From Sphacelaria rigidula (taxonomy: Eukaryota > Phaeophyceae > Sphacelariales): 22,083 nucleotides of DNA. The position numbers and the translations under genes are program-made. The stretch lies in NCBI GenBank assembly GCA_964200075.2, contig CAXNAA020000356.1, forward strand, positions 1 to 22,083. The letters run 5' to 3'. Of this stretch, positions 1 through 9,400 are shown piece by piece; within the stretch, counting starts at the first letter, position 1, and every line of letters starts with the position of its first letter. A model generated the notes under the pieces. That model saw only the letters and a list, made by a program, of their open reading frames with translations, searched no databases and was not told the DNA's origin.

Positions 1-29
1 TAAAAAAATGACTCACTCAAAGCGAATGA

Positions 30-75
30 TCAAAGCCACGCTCAATCGTATCATCTACTCTCAATCTCACGAAAC
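30..75 (+). repeat. Dispersed repeat motif, copy 1
   Basis: This stretch has a TCAAAGC core followed by CTCTCAATCTCACGAAA. The same arrangement recurs at 1612-1685 and, more diverged, at 9673-9715. It lies upstream of the SET-like exon, probably in an intron. The family is not recognised; it may be the end of a transposable element. Confidence 0.4.
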
Positions 76-253
76 CGCAGCAGCTGCGGATGATACTGTC
101 AGCACAGTCCACATCCGTCCCACGAAATAGAACAAACATTGTCATTTTTTTCGATCGACTCGACGACCGCCCCGCAACTGTTCCGATTCCATCCTCACGT
201 ATCCATTCGCGGATTCTCTCGCACCCCCTCTCCGTGCTCGCACGTTTGGTCAG

Positions 254-892
254 GAATCGAGCAGGGGAGGTCTGGGACTGTTTGCGGTGGAGGCGATGAA
301 GCCCGAAGACTCACCACCTATGGCGTTGATGGGTTCCTTTGTGGTGTGCGATTTACTTCAGCTAGGGCAGGCGATGGAAACAGATGGTGTGCCTAGATAC
401 GAAATCTGTAAAGCGCCTCAGTTTTCGAAGTTGTTGCAGCCATGGGAGGTGTCGAACGAGGGTTCGACGTTGTACCTGAAACCCGAGCGTAGGACCTTCC
501 TGTATTATATGAACTCGTCCGAACCTGTCGAGGACGACACGAATGTTGTACCCAGCAGTGTCTTCGCCAAGGAGCACGACACCCCCGTAGTTGATCTTCA
601 AGAGACGAAGTCGATACTGCGGAACAGCATTGAAGGCATAATGTTCAAGGTCACACGCCCTATTGGTATGGGAGAGGAGTTGCTCTGCCAATATCCAATT
701 TTCGACGGGAAGGCGGATGTGCAACGCGTTGGTTCCCAGGGCGGTTCGCCCAATAGAGACGTAGTAGACGGTACGGTCGATGGCGAGACGAAACGGGGCG
801 GCGAAGAAGAGTCTAGCAGCGACGGCGGTAGTTCGGACGGCGGTGCTGATGATGAACAGGACCTTGATTATGTTCCATCACGAACGGGATAG
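254..892 (+). CDS. SET-domain-like protein, terminal exon (5' part outside window)
   Basis: The frame from 254 to the TAG at 892 encodes 212 residues with the landmarks of a SET (lysine methyltransferase-type) domain. It opens with SSRGGLGLFA (residues 2-11), which matches the start of SET domains. YYMNSSEP (84-91) sits where the NHSCxPN motif is expected. GMGEELLCQY (138-147) matches the closing GEEL..Y block with its tyrosine. An acidic Ser/Gly/Asp tail follows (about 180-212). A pyrimidine-rich stretch ending in GGTCAG just before 254 is a credible 3' splice site, so this is probably the last exon; an internal ATG at 296 would cut into the domain. The usual Asn-His of the cofactor pocket is replaced by Met-Asn, so the protein may be divergent or inactive as a methyltransferase. 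The family call is inference from motifs; the substrate is unknown. Confidence 0.55.
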   Translation, partial: ESSRGGLGLFAVEAMKPEDSPPMALMGSFVVCDLLQLGQAMETDGVPRYEICKAPQFSKLLQPWEVSNEGSTLYLKPERRTFLYYMNSSEPVEDDTNVVPSSVFAKEHDTPVVDLQETKSILRNSIEGIMFKVTRPIGMGEELLCQYPIFDGKADVQRVGSQGGSPNRDVVDGTVDGETKRGGEEESSSDGGSSDGGADDEQDLDYVPSRTG

Positions 893-2190
893 CCGTCCCT
901 GTGCGACGAGGCATGTTATTTAGTCTTTTTGGTAACGTAGACATCATTCGCGATCCTCTGGTGATGTTCGTGTGTTGAGATCACTTGTGGACTGTCTTCG
1001 AGTAGTGATTGCCTGCCGCTGCCATTCCAGTCTTCGTTGTTGTTTAGTCGCCGATGAAAGGAACAGGGTAGAAGACGACGCCGACAATAATGCAGGAAAT
1101 CTAGTTGACCGCTTGATTCTGTCGTAGCGGGTGTTTCCCGCCATTGGGGGGGGGGCCTTTGCCGCCAAATGCGTCATTTACACAAAATAAAAGGTAAGTT
1201 TTTGCTCGAAAATGCGAACAAGCCTAAAATGACCTCGCGACACAACGGGTTTGTTCGCAAGACAATCGCTTGCACGTAGCCGGATTGAGGGATGGTGCTC
1301 CGTCAGTGACAGTGATAACTGGATTCCCGACACGGTTTTAGGACTACTTCGCGTGTCTTGTCGGGAACACTTCACGAAATTTGTCTTGTTACCATTGTGT
1401 ACTATTCACACGCAAACAAGCGTGACATCGACACTTTCATGCATGGAGAGTAGTGACGTATCACCAGTTACCGCACCAGGATTCTCCAAAGTCGCAAGCA
1501 AGTGTTTTCGCATGAATAGCAGAGAAACGTCCAACAGTTTAAACGGCAGGATTTTGCATCAATTTGCGAGGTAAGCGTTTCGTCCATTAATGATGCAGGC
1601 CCAACCGACCGCTCAAAGCCATGAAAAGCCTCCTCTCAAGCCTACTCTCAATCGTATCGAAGGTTCTCAATCTCACGAAAACATTGTTTTTCATAGTCTA
1701 CGTAGTTTGAGCCCCATGAGCTATGAACGTCCACGGTGTTCGGTTCCGAGATTTTGTCCGCTGATGGTCCCGTGAGGTTTTGGGGGGGGATCGTGTTTTG
1801 AGGGTGTACAGCGGATGGGCGTTAAAACGCACATAGCGAGCGGTTTAGCAGAAGTGACGCGAAACTTTTCAGATTCAGCCGACAGAATGTGCGAGCAGCA
1901 GCATGCATGAACAGCGTTATGTATGTTGTGTTTCGTTTATGAATCAGTCTGTTGTTGTGTGTACTCACATCCTCGCACAGCCGTGTATGGGCGTGTCCAC
2001 ATGTATGTATGCACTGATGCTGGCACGGCTACCGCTGGGTCCTACTACTTTTCTCTACTGCACTGTACGGTGACGTCCCTTTGGTGGTGGCCGTGTGGTC
2101 CATGTACGAATGACGGTGACGCACGGCATGTGTATGGCGACGCCGTCGTTTGTTTGCATGCGTCAATCGTGTCCATCGAGAACAATATCC
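893..2190. other. Intergenic, no supportable gene
   Basis: Several short open frames exist on both strands, but none shows a recognisable motif, sensible start and composition together. The stretch has G runs near 1146-1155 and 1785-1791 and the second copy of the dispersed repeat (1612-1685). Confidence 0.5.
1612..1685 (+). repeat. Dispersed repeat motif, copy 2
   Basis: CTCAAAGCCATGAAAAGCC is followed by ACTCTCAATCGTATCG and then TCTCAATCTCACGAAAAC. The order and spacing of blocks match positions 30-75, and the last block matches 9673-9715. A short open frame runs through it, but nothing supports it as a gene. Confidence 0.4.
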
Positions 2191-2445
2191 GAGTGATTCT
2201 ACGGTAGGGGTGCATAAATATTTTTGAGGTTAGAAGTGTTAGGAGCCCTCTACCTCATCCAAAACACTACTGACAAAATAAGTGAGAGTACGCCAGGATT
2301 ACTATTTCAATGTGCTAGGACTGTCCCGAATGAATTTGCAAACGGGGATGCCCTGGCCCATGTTCTAGTGCGTCTGGAATCGTTGGGAGCCCCTGAACTA
2401 GACAAGATTTTGCGAACAAAGTGCACCCGTACCGTAGCATTGCTC
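2191..2445 (+). pseudogene. Decayed copy R1 of a protein-coding repeat family
   Basis: This block is about 90% identical, by eye, to the reverse complement of 3622-3880, and more distantly similar to 2567-2734. Read in the frame shared with the second copy, it encodes a segment with ALYLIQ, STPGLLFQ and LVRLESLGAPELDKI. An in-frame TGA falls in the TTTTTGAGG segment, where copy R3 has a sense codon. Conservation is at the protein level between R1 and R2 (KY..., ALYLIQ, STP, FQ.AR..PN), which indicates descent from a real coding sequence. I do not recognise the protein family. It is most likely a fragment of a transposable element or of a multicopy gene. Confidence 0.5.
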
Positions 2446-2566
2446 ATCCTGAACCCTCCCAGAAACGCCCGTCTATTTGGCATCCAAGTAGGGGCCCAAG
2501 CGTTTCAAGCGTTGGTTAACGATTTAAGTGTAGAGATTGGGAGGGGGGTGGGGGCAGCGCGCTCGG

Positions 2567-2734
2567 GAGTGGTGCTACGGAGAGGGTGCAAAAATATATT
2601 TCGAGGTTCGAATGGTTGGAAGCCCTTTATCTCATCCAAGAGACGATAAACGCGATATGTCAGAGCACGCCACGATCAGTATTCCAATGGGCAAGGGATA
2701 CCCCGAATGACGTTGAAAATGGGAATGTCCCTAC
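2567..2734 (+). pseudogene. Diverged copy R2 of the same repeat family
   Basis: This begins with the same GAGTGGTGCTACG-type start as R3 and follows R1 in the same orientation after 121 bp. Translated from 2571 it stays open for about 55 codons, with ERVQKYISRFEWLEALYLIQ and then STPRSVFQWARDTPND, before a stop near 2741. It is the least damaged copy in that stretch, but truncated compared with R1, lacking the LVRLESLGAPEL part. The function is unknown. Confidence 0.45.
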
Positions 2735-2740
2735 CGTATC

Positions 2741-3022
2741 ATGACTCTTGCAGTGTCCCTGTGTCGACCTATTACTTCCGGAAAACGATCGCCCGCAGTG
2801 GTTTGTTTCCAACAAAGCCACATATATATGTTTAACGACGAGTGGCGATTTCTTGACTCAAGGAAGACGGTGGCTATAGGCGAAGTCGAAGTCTCGTTGG
2901 AAAATGACGAGCTGTCGGTGGCACCGCCCGCACCCCAGGCTGAAGATGAAAATGAGGTCATCCACCACGTGTCTCGAGCGTTGCGAGCCGCCGGCGGAAC
3001 GCGTTGGCACCCACCCGAGTAA
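2741..3022 (+). CDS. Unrecognised 93-residue open frame between repeat copies
   Basis: The frame starts at an ATG immediately after repeat copy R2 and ends at a TAA. The middle and end look protein-like (acidic, with VSLENDELSVAPPAPQAEDE), while the first 25 residues do not. There is no signal peptide or membrane segment. It may be a remnant exon of the same mobile or multicopy sequence as R1-R3 rather than an independent gene. I do not recognise it, and an accidental open frame is quite possible. Confidence 0.2.
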   Translation: MTLAVSLCRPITSGKRSPAVVCFQQSHIYMFNDEWRFLDSRKTVAIGEVEVSLENDELSVAPPAPQAEDENEVIHHVSRALRAAGGTRWHPPE

Positions 3023-3390
3023 AGCGTCGATCCGGAGCTTCGACTGTGTGCGCACCACAGACCTTCACTGATCGATCGCGTCATTGACTGTCGAACATGC
3101 TCTACAGATAGATACTTCACCAACGATAGAAGCAACACGGCACGAATCTCTACCCTCTTATCCAATTTCAACTCCGCACACACGCCCCACCCCCAGAAAA
3201 AAATGATCCCAAAACAAATAAACGAATATTTCGGCCAACTCTCACCCCGTAATATCGTTGAACAAAAAACATTCACGGCGAAGTCGATGACTAGGTAAAC
3301 TAAACCCCCTGATGCAATGAGCGCCAGAATGTTGGAGGTGTCTCTATTAGGAGTAGGAACGGTGCTCCGTCTNNNNNNATAGTCTCGAAA

Positions 3391-3448
3391 GGGATGCGTG
3401 GTCAATGGTCAAATGACTAAGGCAAGCAACAAATGAGTACGCCCCCCC
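3391..3448 (-). repeat. Short copy of a coding repeat shared with 16417-16469
   Basis: The plus strand reads GGATGCGTGGTCAATGG and continues to ATGAGTAC with a similar sequence at 16417-16469. On the minus strand both encode the same peptide pattern: AYSFVACLSHLTIDHAS here and GYSSVACLGRLAIDHAF there. An N gap (3373-3378) lies just beyond it. It is a decayed fragment. Confidence 0.45.
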
Positions 3449-3621
3449 CTGATGCTCGTGCATTGCCGCCCGCAACTTCTATTCATCTGGCTTCACAATC
3501 TACGCCTAAACTCTCTCTCTCTATACAGGAAACACAGGAAGACAGGAACCTCACACTAAATCTCCCGCATACAACACCTTCCCGAGAAAAGTACCCCAGG
3601 ATATCAAGTGAACACATAGTA

Positions 3622-3880
3622 GAGCAATGCTACGGTAGGGGTGCACTTTGTTCGCGAAATCTTGTCTGGTTCAGGGGCTCCCAACGATTCCAGATGCACA
3701 AGAATATGGGCCAGGGCATCCCCATTCGCAAATTCATTCGGGACAATCCTAGCACATTGGAATAGTAATCCTGGCGTACGCTCACTTGTTTCGTAAGTCG
3801 TGTTTTGGATGAGGTAGAGGGCCCTTCCAACAGTTCTAACCTCAGAAAATATTTGTGCACCACTATCGTAGCACCACTCA
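3622..3880 (-). pseudogene. Inverted copy R3 of the repeat family
   Basis: The reverse complement matches R1 (2191-2445) over its whole length at roughly 90% identity by eye. The two form a large inverted pair with a 1.2-kb centre. R3 keeps the sense codon where R1 has a TGA, but has one extra base in the TTGGAAGGGCCCTC segment compared with R2, which shifts the frame. R1 and R3 are therefore broken independently. The protein family is unrecognised. Confidence 0.5.
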
Positions 3881-4459
3881 GTAGTACGACAACGTCACTA
3901 GATCGGGCGCAAGGATACATTTCCTCGACATCCAATTCACCCAGTAGACGATATTGTACCCGGACCTACGTCGTAAACAACAGAAACGAAAAACACAGAT
4001 GGAGGTTTTGAATTCAGTCGCACAGCTCAGAAGCAAAGACAAATGCACCTCCACATGCTACGATTCCCCAGTCGGTCAGGGTGACATAAGCTCTCTACGG
4101 CAACCGCCTCCATGTGGTTCTACACGCAGGTACCTCGAAAGTTATCCCCGTCGACCGAAACACGACAGCAAGCTCCTGTCGACTTCAGAAAATGCACGCA
4201 AATCTTGAACCAAGAAGTCGTCAGGTTCTAGTCAAGCGCCGTCGTTGAACCCTTCGAGTGCCACGACCTTCCTTCTATATATGTAATTTGACAGCTTGCC
4301 CTACTGGTTTCATTCAAGCGTAAAAACAACAACAAAAAATGCTGAATCCGCGGACGTGAACCAAACAAAAAACCTCGGTGGTCACACGTGTAAATACACT
4401 TGTCGCTGCGCAACTTGCTCTTCTTCATGTATGCTGTCTTCTATTCGATGATTCTATCG
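3881..4459. other. Intergenic, nothing recognised
   Basis: No open frame here has convincing composition or motifs. The stretch lies downstream of the stop codon of the minus-strand membrane protein gene and should include its 3' untranslated region. Confidence 0.4.
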
Positions 4460-4651
4460 TCATCTCTCGTCTTCGTCACCGGATGACGCTGCGGCACCGA
4501 AAGCCGCCAAGGCGCCGCGCGTAAAATTGATGGTCCAAATGACCATACCCGCCAAAAAAGTCAACACGGCCACCGTCTCCAACACTTCAGGGGTGGCCAA
4601 GATGGCAGCCAAGGATCCTGCTCCAGAAAGATCCGCTCCCTTGGGTAAGAT
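4460..4651 (-). CDS. Multi-pass membrane protein, exon 2 (C-terminal)
   Basis: This exon encodes the last 63 residues and TGA stop of a small membrane protein. On the coding strand it is preceded by TTTTTCAG, a strong 3' splice site, and starts in phase 0 with ATC. The peptide begins ILPKGADLSGAG, contains one clear membrane segment (VLETVAVLTFLAGMVIWTIN, about residues 167-186 of the joined protein), and ends in an Ala-rich then acidic tail (SSGDEDER). The phase matches the donor CAG/GTGTGG at 6379. The open frame is blocked just upstream in the intron, which supports the splice. No known family was recognised. Confidence 0.6.
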   Translation of the reverse strand: MLPKGADLSGAGSLAAILATPEVLETVAVLTFLAGMVIWTINFTRGALAAFGAAASSGDEDER

Positions 4652-6378
4652 CTGAAAAACACATGTATTTCACCAACAGAAAATGGGCGACATCATCATT
4701 ATACACACAGAAAGAGGAAAGAAAAAAACGTGGATCATTATTTACGAGTTGGTCGCGACAAAAGGTAGACCGGCGGCAAGAAAACTCGCCTGCGTTTGTA
4801 AATAAACTGCTGAAAGAAATGGTGGACAAAGTCGAATTACCTATCGTCCGAGGCGTCGGAGGGCATTTTTTCGAGACCACAGAAGACGGGTAGTCAAACG
4901 CAGTGTGGGACAGAATTGGCGAAAATTCTCTGCACCAGCAACGGCATCGAGCGGATAATCAGCGTGGGGGCCAAGCACACTAACCGGGTACACGAGCACC
5001 GACCATTGAGCCAAACCCATCATGAGAAAAGTCTAGTCGGTACCGACCATGGCCTACACCTGCGCTCTTTCACAGAACCTCACTCGTTAAATCAATCATA
5101 CGCGTTCAATTGCGGAGATGTGGAGTCCCACAACACGATACTGGAACAACAATCCCCACCACGCTTGCGAGTACTGTACCCGAACCGTGCCGTCCGAGGA
5201 TACGACTGGATAGACATCGATCGTTTACGGATATCTCAGTCACCAGGTCTCTCTGTGAACGCACACAGTCAATGAGGGAGGCCCCCTACCTTCCCCAAAA
5301 ACACCGTCTTATCAACCATCACATCCGTGGACCCAGACGAGTGTATATTAGTGCGTGTTGTGTGTTGGCATCCCACCCGTTCTGGACGTCAGTCCGCATC
5401 TTTCGGTATATGTGGGTCCATCAGCCGGGGTCACAGAGGAGGAAGGCCAACACATGAGTTTTTTTTTTCTATTATTCTTTGTATTAATTCTCCACCTTCA
5501 TTCTATAGTGCTTGCCTTATCCTTTATCGTGAGAGGGGTTCATCCGAGGTTCAGCGGTCCCTTTCCCTCGTCGACCGTGAAGTCGAATTCTGTGTACCCA
5601 CGACATAGTCGCTCTCCACTGTTGGTAATGGTCTGAGGAAAAATCCCAGGCCGTGTGACTACACCGAGATTCGAACATACGAGCCAAAGTCAGACGGCTT
5701 CGAGGTTACCAACTGGGGCGACCGGCAAGTGTACAGTAGTCAATGTATGCGTTAAGCGATTTTTAAAGATTTTCCATAGTTGGATTGCTTTTTTTTCTAC
5801 AGTCACGGTCAATAACACGCCCTGATGAATAGGGATCTTTGCTTCTCATTGCCCCCACAACATCAGCTTGGAAACTACTGTATTCTGAGCACGACCTTCT
5901 TCTTTCTCAATATCTACAGGCTTTGGCACTTTTGAGTGCCAATGAAGATTAATATGTAAGAATACTCCGAGAAATACTCAACAACGAAAATCACTCAACT
6001 ACAAGTGTACCGTATAGTACAGAGGGATAAACCAATCCCGATCGTTCTTATGGACAACTTCACAGAACCATTTTTTTCGCACTTGTATCTGTTCACTGCG
6101 CTAGCGCCGCAGTAACGGTGATTTTTGGACCAGTGATGGTTAGTAACACCCCGTGTCAATTTTCAGATTTACCTTTGTTCATCGCAATACTCTTCTCGCT
6201 TTCCATCTATTCTTCAGCACTCAGAAGTGCTCAAGTCGGTACATACAGGGTCGTGATGAACGGTTGTAAGCAAAAAATCTTGAAAAAAAAATGCCCACTA
6301 CTGTGGAACATACTACAATCACTCCCAACACAGAGTTGACTACGGTACTGTCTTGTTCCGTACTACTGTACACCACAC
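4652..6378 (-). other. Intron of the membrane protein gene (1,727 bp)
   Basis: It is bounded by GTGTGG (donor) and TTTTTCAG (acceptor) on the minus strand. It holds a tRNA-like element near 5637-5728. The small open frames inside it carry no motif I can support. Confidence 0.5.
5637..5728 (-). repeat. tRNA-like Pol III element (SINE-like)
   Basis: The minus strand has an A-box-like TCGCCCCAGTTGG (5709-5721) and a good B box GTTCGAATCTC (5666-5676), 32 bp apart as in tRNA genes. A TTTTT Pol III terminator follows about 20 bp later (plus strand ggaaaaatcc). Between the boxes, CGTCTGACTTTGG resembles a tRNA anticodon arm. The T stem and acceptor stem do not pair, so it is not an intact tRNA gene. 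A tRNA-derived SINE or tRNA pseudogene fits best. Confidence 0.4.
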
Positions 6379-6810
6379 CTGCGGAATATTTTGCAGAATA
6401 ACCCATGTACCGCTGATCATGATCGGGAGCGTCACGATGACCCTGATCACCCTTGCCGCGAGACCAACCAGCTGCGCCGCCCCGAACACTCCGAGACCCG
6501 TTAGTGGCAGGAGCTTGGTTATCGTCGGCAACGCGTTTGCGAAGGTAAGGGGCGTCCCCTGGAGTTCCCAAATCGTTTCCGCTGCTAACAGGAGGGACGC
6601 TAGCGTGGCGGCTCCCATTACAGCGTTGAACGCCGTTTTTGTAGCGTCCCCGACCTTCCCCAGCACGGATTTATCCTTCTTTTGCCCCTTCCCTTTCACA
6701 CTCTTCTCTCGGGGCATCACGCTTCCCTCGTCCTCGCTCGTTTCGAGTCCCGCACCGTCGCTACTACTATCGTCACCCTCAGCAAAGTTCAGTCGCTGGT
6801 TTATCGTCAT
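6379..6810 (-). CDS. Multi-pass membrane protein, exon 1 (N-terminal)
   Basis: This exon encodes residues 1-144 of a protein of about 207 residues once joined to 4460-4651. The N terminus is Ser/Asp/Glu-rich (about 10-32), then Lys-rich (34-52). It is followed by hydrophobic segments at about 58-80, 103-119 and 121-139; with the segment in exon 2 this makes three to four membrane passes. There is no signal or transit peptide. I chose the ATG at 6808-6810 for its ACAACAATGAC context. An in-frame ATG at 6940-6942 would add 44 residues of Arg/Gln/Gly-rich sequence that looks like 5' UTR. The donor is CCGCAG/GTGTGG in phase 0; an earlier donor (G/GTACAT) would remove ten residues and change phase. 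The function is unknown. Composition suggests an integral organelle or endomembrane protein, which is inference. Confidence 0.55.
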
Positions 6811-7406
6811 TGTTGTCTCCCCATCCTGTCCCTGTCGTGATCCTCCCACTGCCCAATCGCCGGCCCGCCCGGAGCGCTGTTGTTGCAATCGGGGCCCGTT
6901 GTTACGATGTCGCCCCTGCTCTCGCTGCGGTGTTGCCCACATGACCGGTAGCCCACGTCGTCGACATCGTCGCCCGCCGCGACTCGAGCGGTTCGGTCGC
7001 TGGCTGCTAGCTCGCCGTTGTTCGAATACTGAAGTTTCTCGCTGCAAGTACGTGCTGGATGATCCCGCACACGACTGCGGGGGGACATGTGTCTTCGACG
7101 ACCTGAACTGGGTGATTTCTGTTTGGAGACCGTGTTGCGGTGTTTGGAATGTCGGTCGTGTGCTGAACGCTGGTGGTGCACAGACGCACAGACGAAGTCA
7201 AAACATGCCCACGCGGCAGACGTTTTCACGCGATCGCAAATTACAAATCAGCGAACATAGAGGAGGGGGAGCGGGAAATGGACTCTGGCGTTAGCGTTAC
7301 TACTGTATATATATATATATATATACACACAGGACCTTGTTGAAGTGAAAGAACGGAACTACCACGTACAACGGAACCGTTTCTCCCTGTTCTCAAAGCG
7401 GTCTGT
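6811..7406. other. 5' flank of the membrane protein gene, with TA microsatellite
   Basis: Open frames cover this GC-rich stretch on both strands, but their Arg/Pro/Ser-rich composition is typical of antisense or untranslated sequence. It probably contains the 5' UTR and promoter of the minus-strand gene that starts at 6810. Confidence 0.35.
7306..7325. repeat. TA dinucleotide microsatellite
   Basis: This is an uninterrupted run of TA repeats of about 20 bp, followed by a short CA tract. Confidence 0.8.
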
Positions 7407-7754
7407 TTACGCCCTGCGCCGCCGTCGCTTATCATTGCACCGAGTTCATCACGAGAGAAATGCACGCCACGCCTACTGTCGTTCGTACTCGTGACTGCCG
7501 TGTGCTTCACTTGTATACTGACTGCTGTAGCTGGGCGATTGGACAAAGTTGAAAGTATGAAGTATATCTGCCAACACATGGGCTCCTACAAGTACCAACT
7601 CGTACGCTTTGGACACGAACTGTGCCGAAGTACTTCTGACGGGCGGACAACACAAGGGCGGTTGCAAGCTGCTAAACGACGCATCCTCCACTTGAATAGC
7701 ATTGGTGAAGATCCATGGCAAGCGCACCAGGATGTATCTGTACTTCTCGGATAG
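7407..7754 (+). CDS. Weak open frame with one hydrophobic segment
   Basis: The frame is open to a TAG at 7754 and includes RLLSFVLVTAVCFTCILTAV, a segment that could be a signal peptide or membrane anchor. A charged part follows with no recognised motif. There is no ATG before the hydrophobic segment in this frame, so it would have to be an internal or terminal exon or a chance frame. I include it only as a low-confidence candidate. Confidence 0.15.
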   Translation, partial: LRPAPPSLIIAPSSSREKCTPRLLSFVLVTAVCFTCILTAVAGRLDKVESMKYICQHMGSYKYQLVRFGHELCRSTSDGRTTQGRLQAAKRRILHLNSIGEDPWQAHQDVSVLLG

Positions 7755-8774
7755 TACAGGTGACTCAAGCTCAGGACAAGATAGGTTGCAGTCACCGCGC
7801 CAGCACAGGCCGAGGTGACTTACTCTAATTTTACATGACTATCGCCGCGGCGGCACATGTAAATATGAGGCATGGCTAGCTTACCTAGCAGTTGCTGGAC
7901 CTGACAAGTCAAAAGACTCACTGCAACTAGAAGCGTGCGATGTACCGGATTTTCTCCTCCAAGTAGTCGAGCACGCAGAGACCAACGATTCCTACGGTTG
8001 GCCATCATGATGTTCATGATACACTGGAGGAGCCAATACACGATAATACAGGCTAACCGCTCGAATCTCGTCACATTTGCCAACAGTTGCGACGCGCACC
8101 CGCTAGTAGTCTTGCTTTTGTGAAAAATAGGTGAACGTCACCTCATCCACATGTTATATAAAACACATGCACTATACTACTGTACTGTACTACTACTGCA
8201 TGCACCACTACTACGCTGTGCATGTTGTATGCATATCCGGGAATGGATGTAAGCATCATAGCACATGCTGCCTGTTAGTGTGAACCATATCTTAGTCTTA
8301 ATTTCAGATCCTAGTACGAGCTGGGCCAGCCTAAAAACGGATTTAAGCTCTAAAAGCAATATCTCGTCGACACAAACAAACGAGTTGGGCCGTGATCCGC
8401 ATATATATGCATCCACTGACGTCTCAAGCAATCTGAGCCGAGGGGACTCCGTTCTGAGGGCGTATCGATGGTATTGACCAAAATCCGTATTTTGCTTCGT
8501 TTAACTAGCGCACCACGTAAAACGTGCCGCCGCTCCGGGACTATGCTGTCTGTGTTGTTGTGGTCTACCTCTGTGCCAAGCTTCAGGCTTGTTCAAACAG
8601 ACACGGCTGAGAAATCCACAAGCAAAATAACCCTTGATTTGTACTGAAAATAAAGTACTAGCCCTGTTGAACCGTCGAAGGATACATGAAGTGCCTATGG
8701 TTTTTGTATGCGGGAATCTTGGCGTTTCATTTGTTTCTCTTTTTTTTGGCGTAAGACTCAGTGTTTCTGCCAGA
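7755..8774. other. Intergenic, nothing recognised
   Basis: There are only short frames without motifs. The part at 8150-8240 is a low-complexity ACTACTGTACT/TGCATG-rich stretch. Confidence 0.4.
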
Positions 8775-9400
8775 GTTGTGAACTGACTGCCAGTTTAACT
8801 GGTCAGTCACTGTTAACTGGTACAACTGGTTAACTTAAGGGTTTCGTCACTACCAATTGAACCCCTTATTTTACCCGATATTGGTATCGTACTCCAAAGC
8901 GTTCTGTGTAAATATGTGTCATACTCATATCAATAATTCCGAAGAATTGTCGTATTACAATGACCGTGGGGGTGCTGTTACAAAGGCGACATGACCGCAC
9001 AGCGCATGCACCCAGACGCCATGTATGGTGCATTACTGTCTCACCGCTTCGTCTTTTTATTTCACGTCACAAAGTTTGGAGACATTTATCTCCTTTTTTC
9101 CATGCATATCTACTGTTGTGCTGGCGCTAAAGCAGCTAGAATTTACTGCTGGCGCGATTTTGAAGAGATGTGAAGGCATATGGCGTAATTCTTGCCTCCG
9201 GCGGCGCGTCCAGCGGGGCCCTCTCACCAGCTGGGGGGGGGGAACATTTAGGCGACTCCGCCGCGTTGTCTCACCGAGCAACTCTAGCGAAGTCGCGGGG
9301 CAGCTTCGCCGCCAGTTTTCCAGTTTCAACTAACTGTTAACTAACTGTGACTGGTTGTAATTTTTTGCAACCAGTCACCACTTAACTGGTTAGACAAACG
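8775..9400. mobile_element. Putative non-autonomous element with AACTGGT-rich ends
   Basis: The left edge (8775-8835) has repeated AACTGGT and GTTAAC motifs. The right edge (9315-9400) has the same motifs plus an 11-bp hairpin at 9347-9378. The GC-rich interior, read on the minus strand, contains GAGGGCCCCGCTGGACGCG, which recurs as GAGGGCCCCGCTGGAGGCG near 15233 next to similar AACCAGTT motifs. The shared core and similar edges suggest two copies of one short element family in opposite orientation. The exact ends and target duplications are not resolved. Confidence 0.35.
9347..9378. repeat. Perfect 11-bp inverted repeat hairpin
   Basis: GTGACTGGTTG at 9347-9357 pairs perfectly with CAACCAGTCAC at 9368-9378 around a 10-base T-rich loop. 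It sits in the right edge of the AACTGGT element and may be part of its terminal structure. Confidence 0.7.

Noticed and set aside
6811-7047. N-terminal extension of the membrane protein from 7047
   Set aside because: The codon at 7047 is TTG. The added sequence is Arg/Gln/Gly-rich and looks like 5' UTR; the ATG at 6810 has a better context.
6353-7294. 313-residue plus-strand open frame, the longest in the window
   Set aside because: It opens at TTG, is rich in Arg/Pro/Ser/Cys and lies antisense to the membrane-protein exon, whose strand is supported by hydrophobic segments and matching splice sites.
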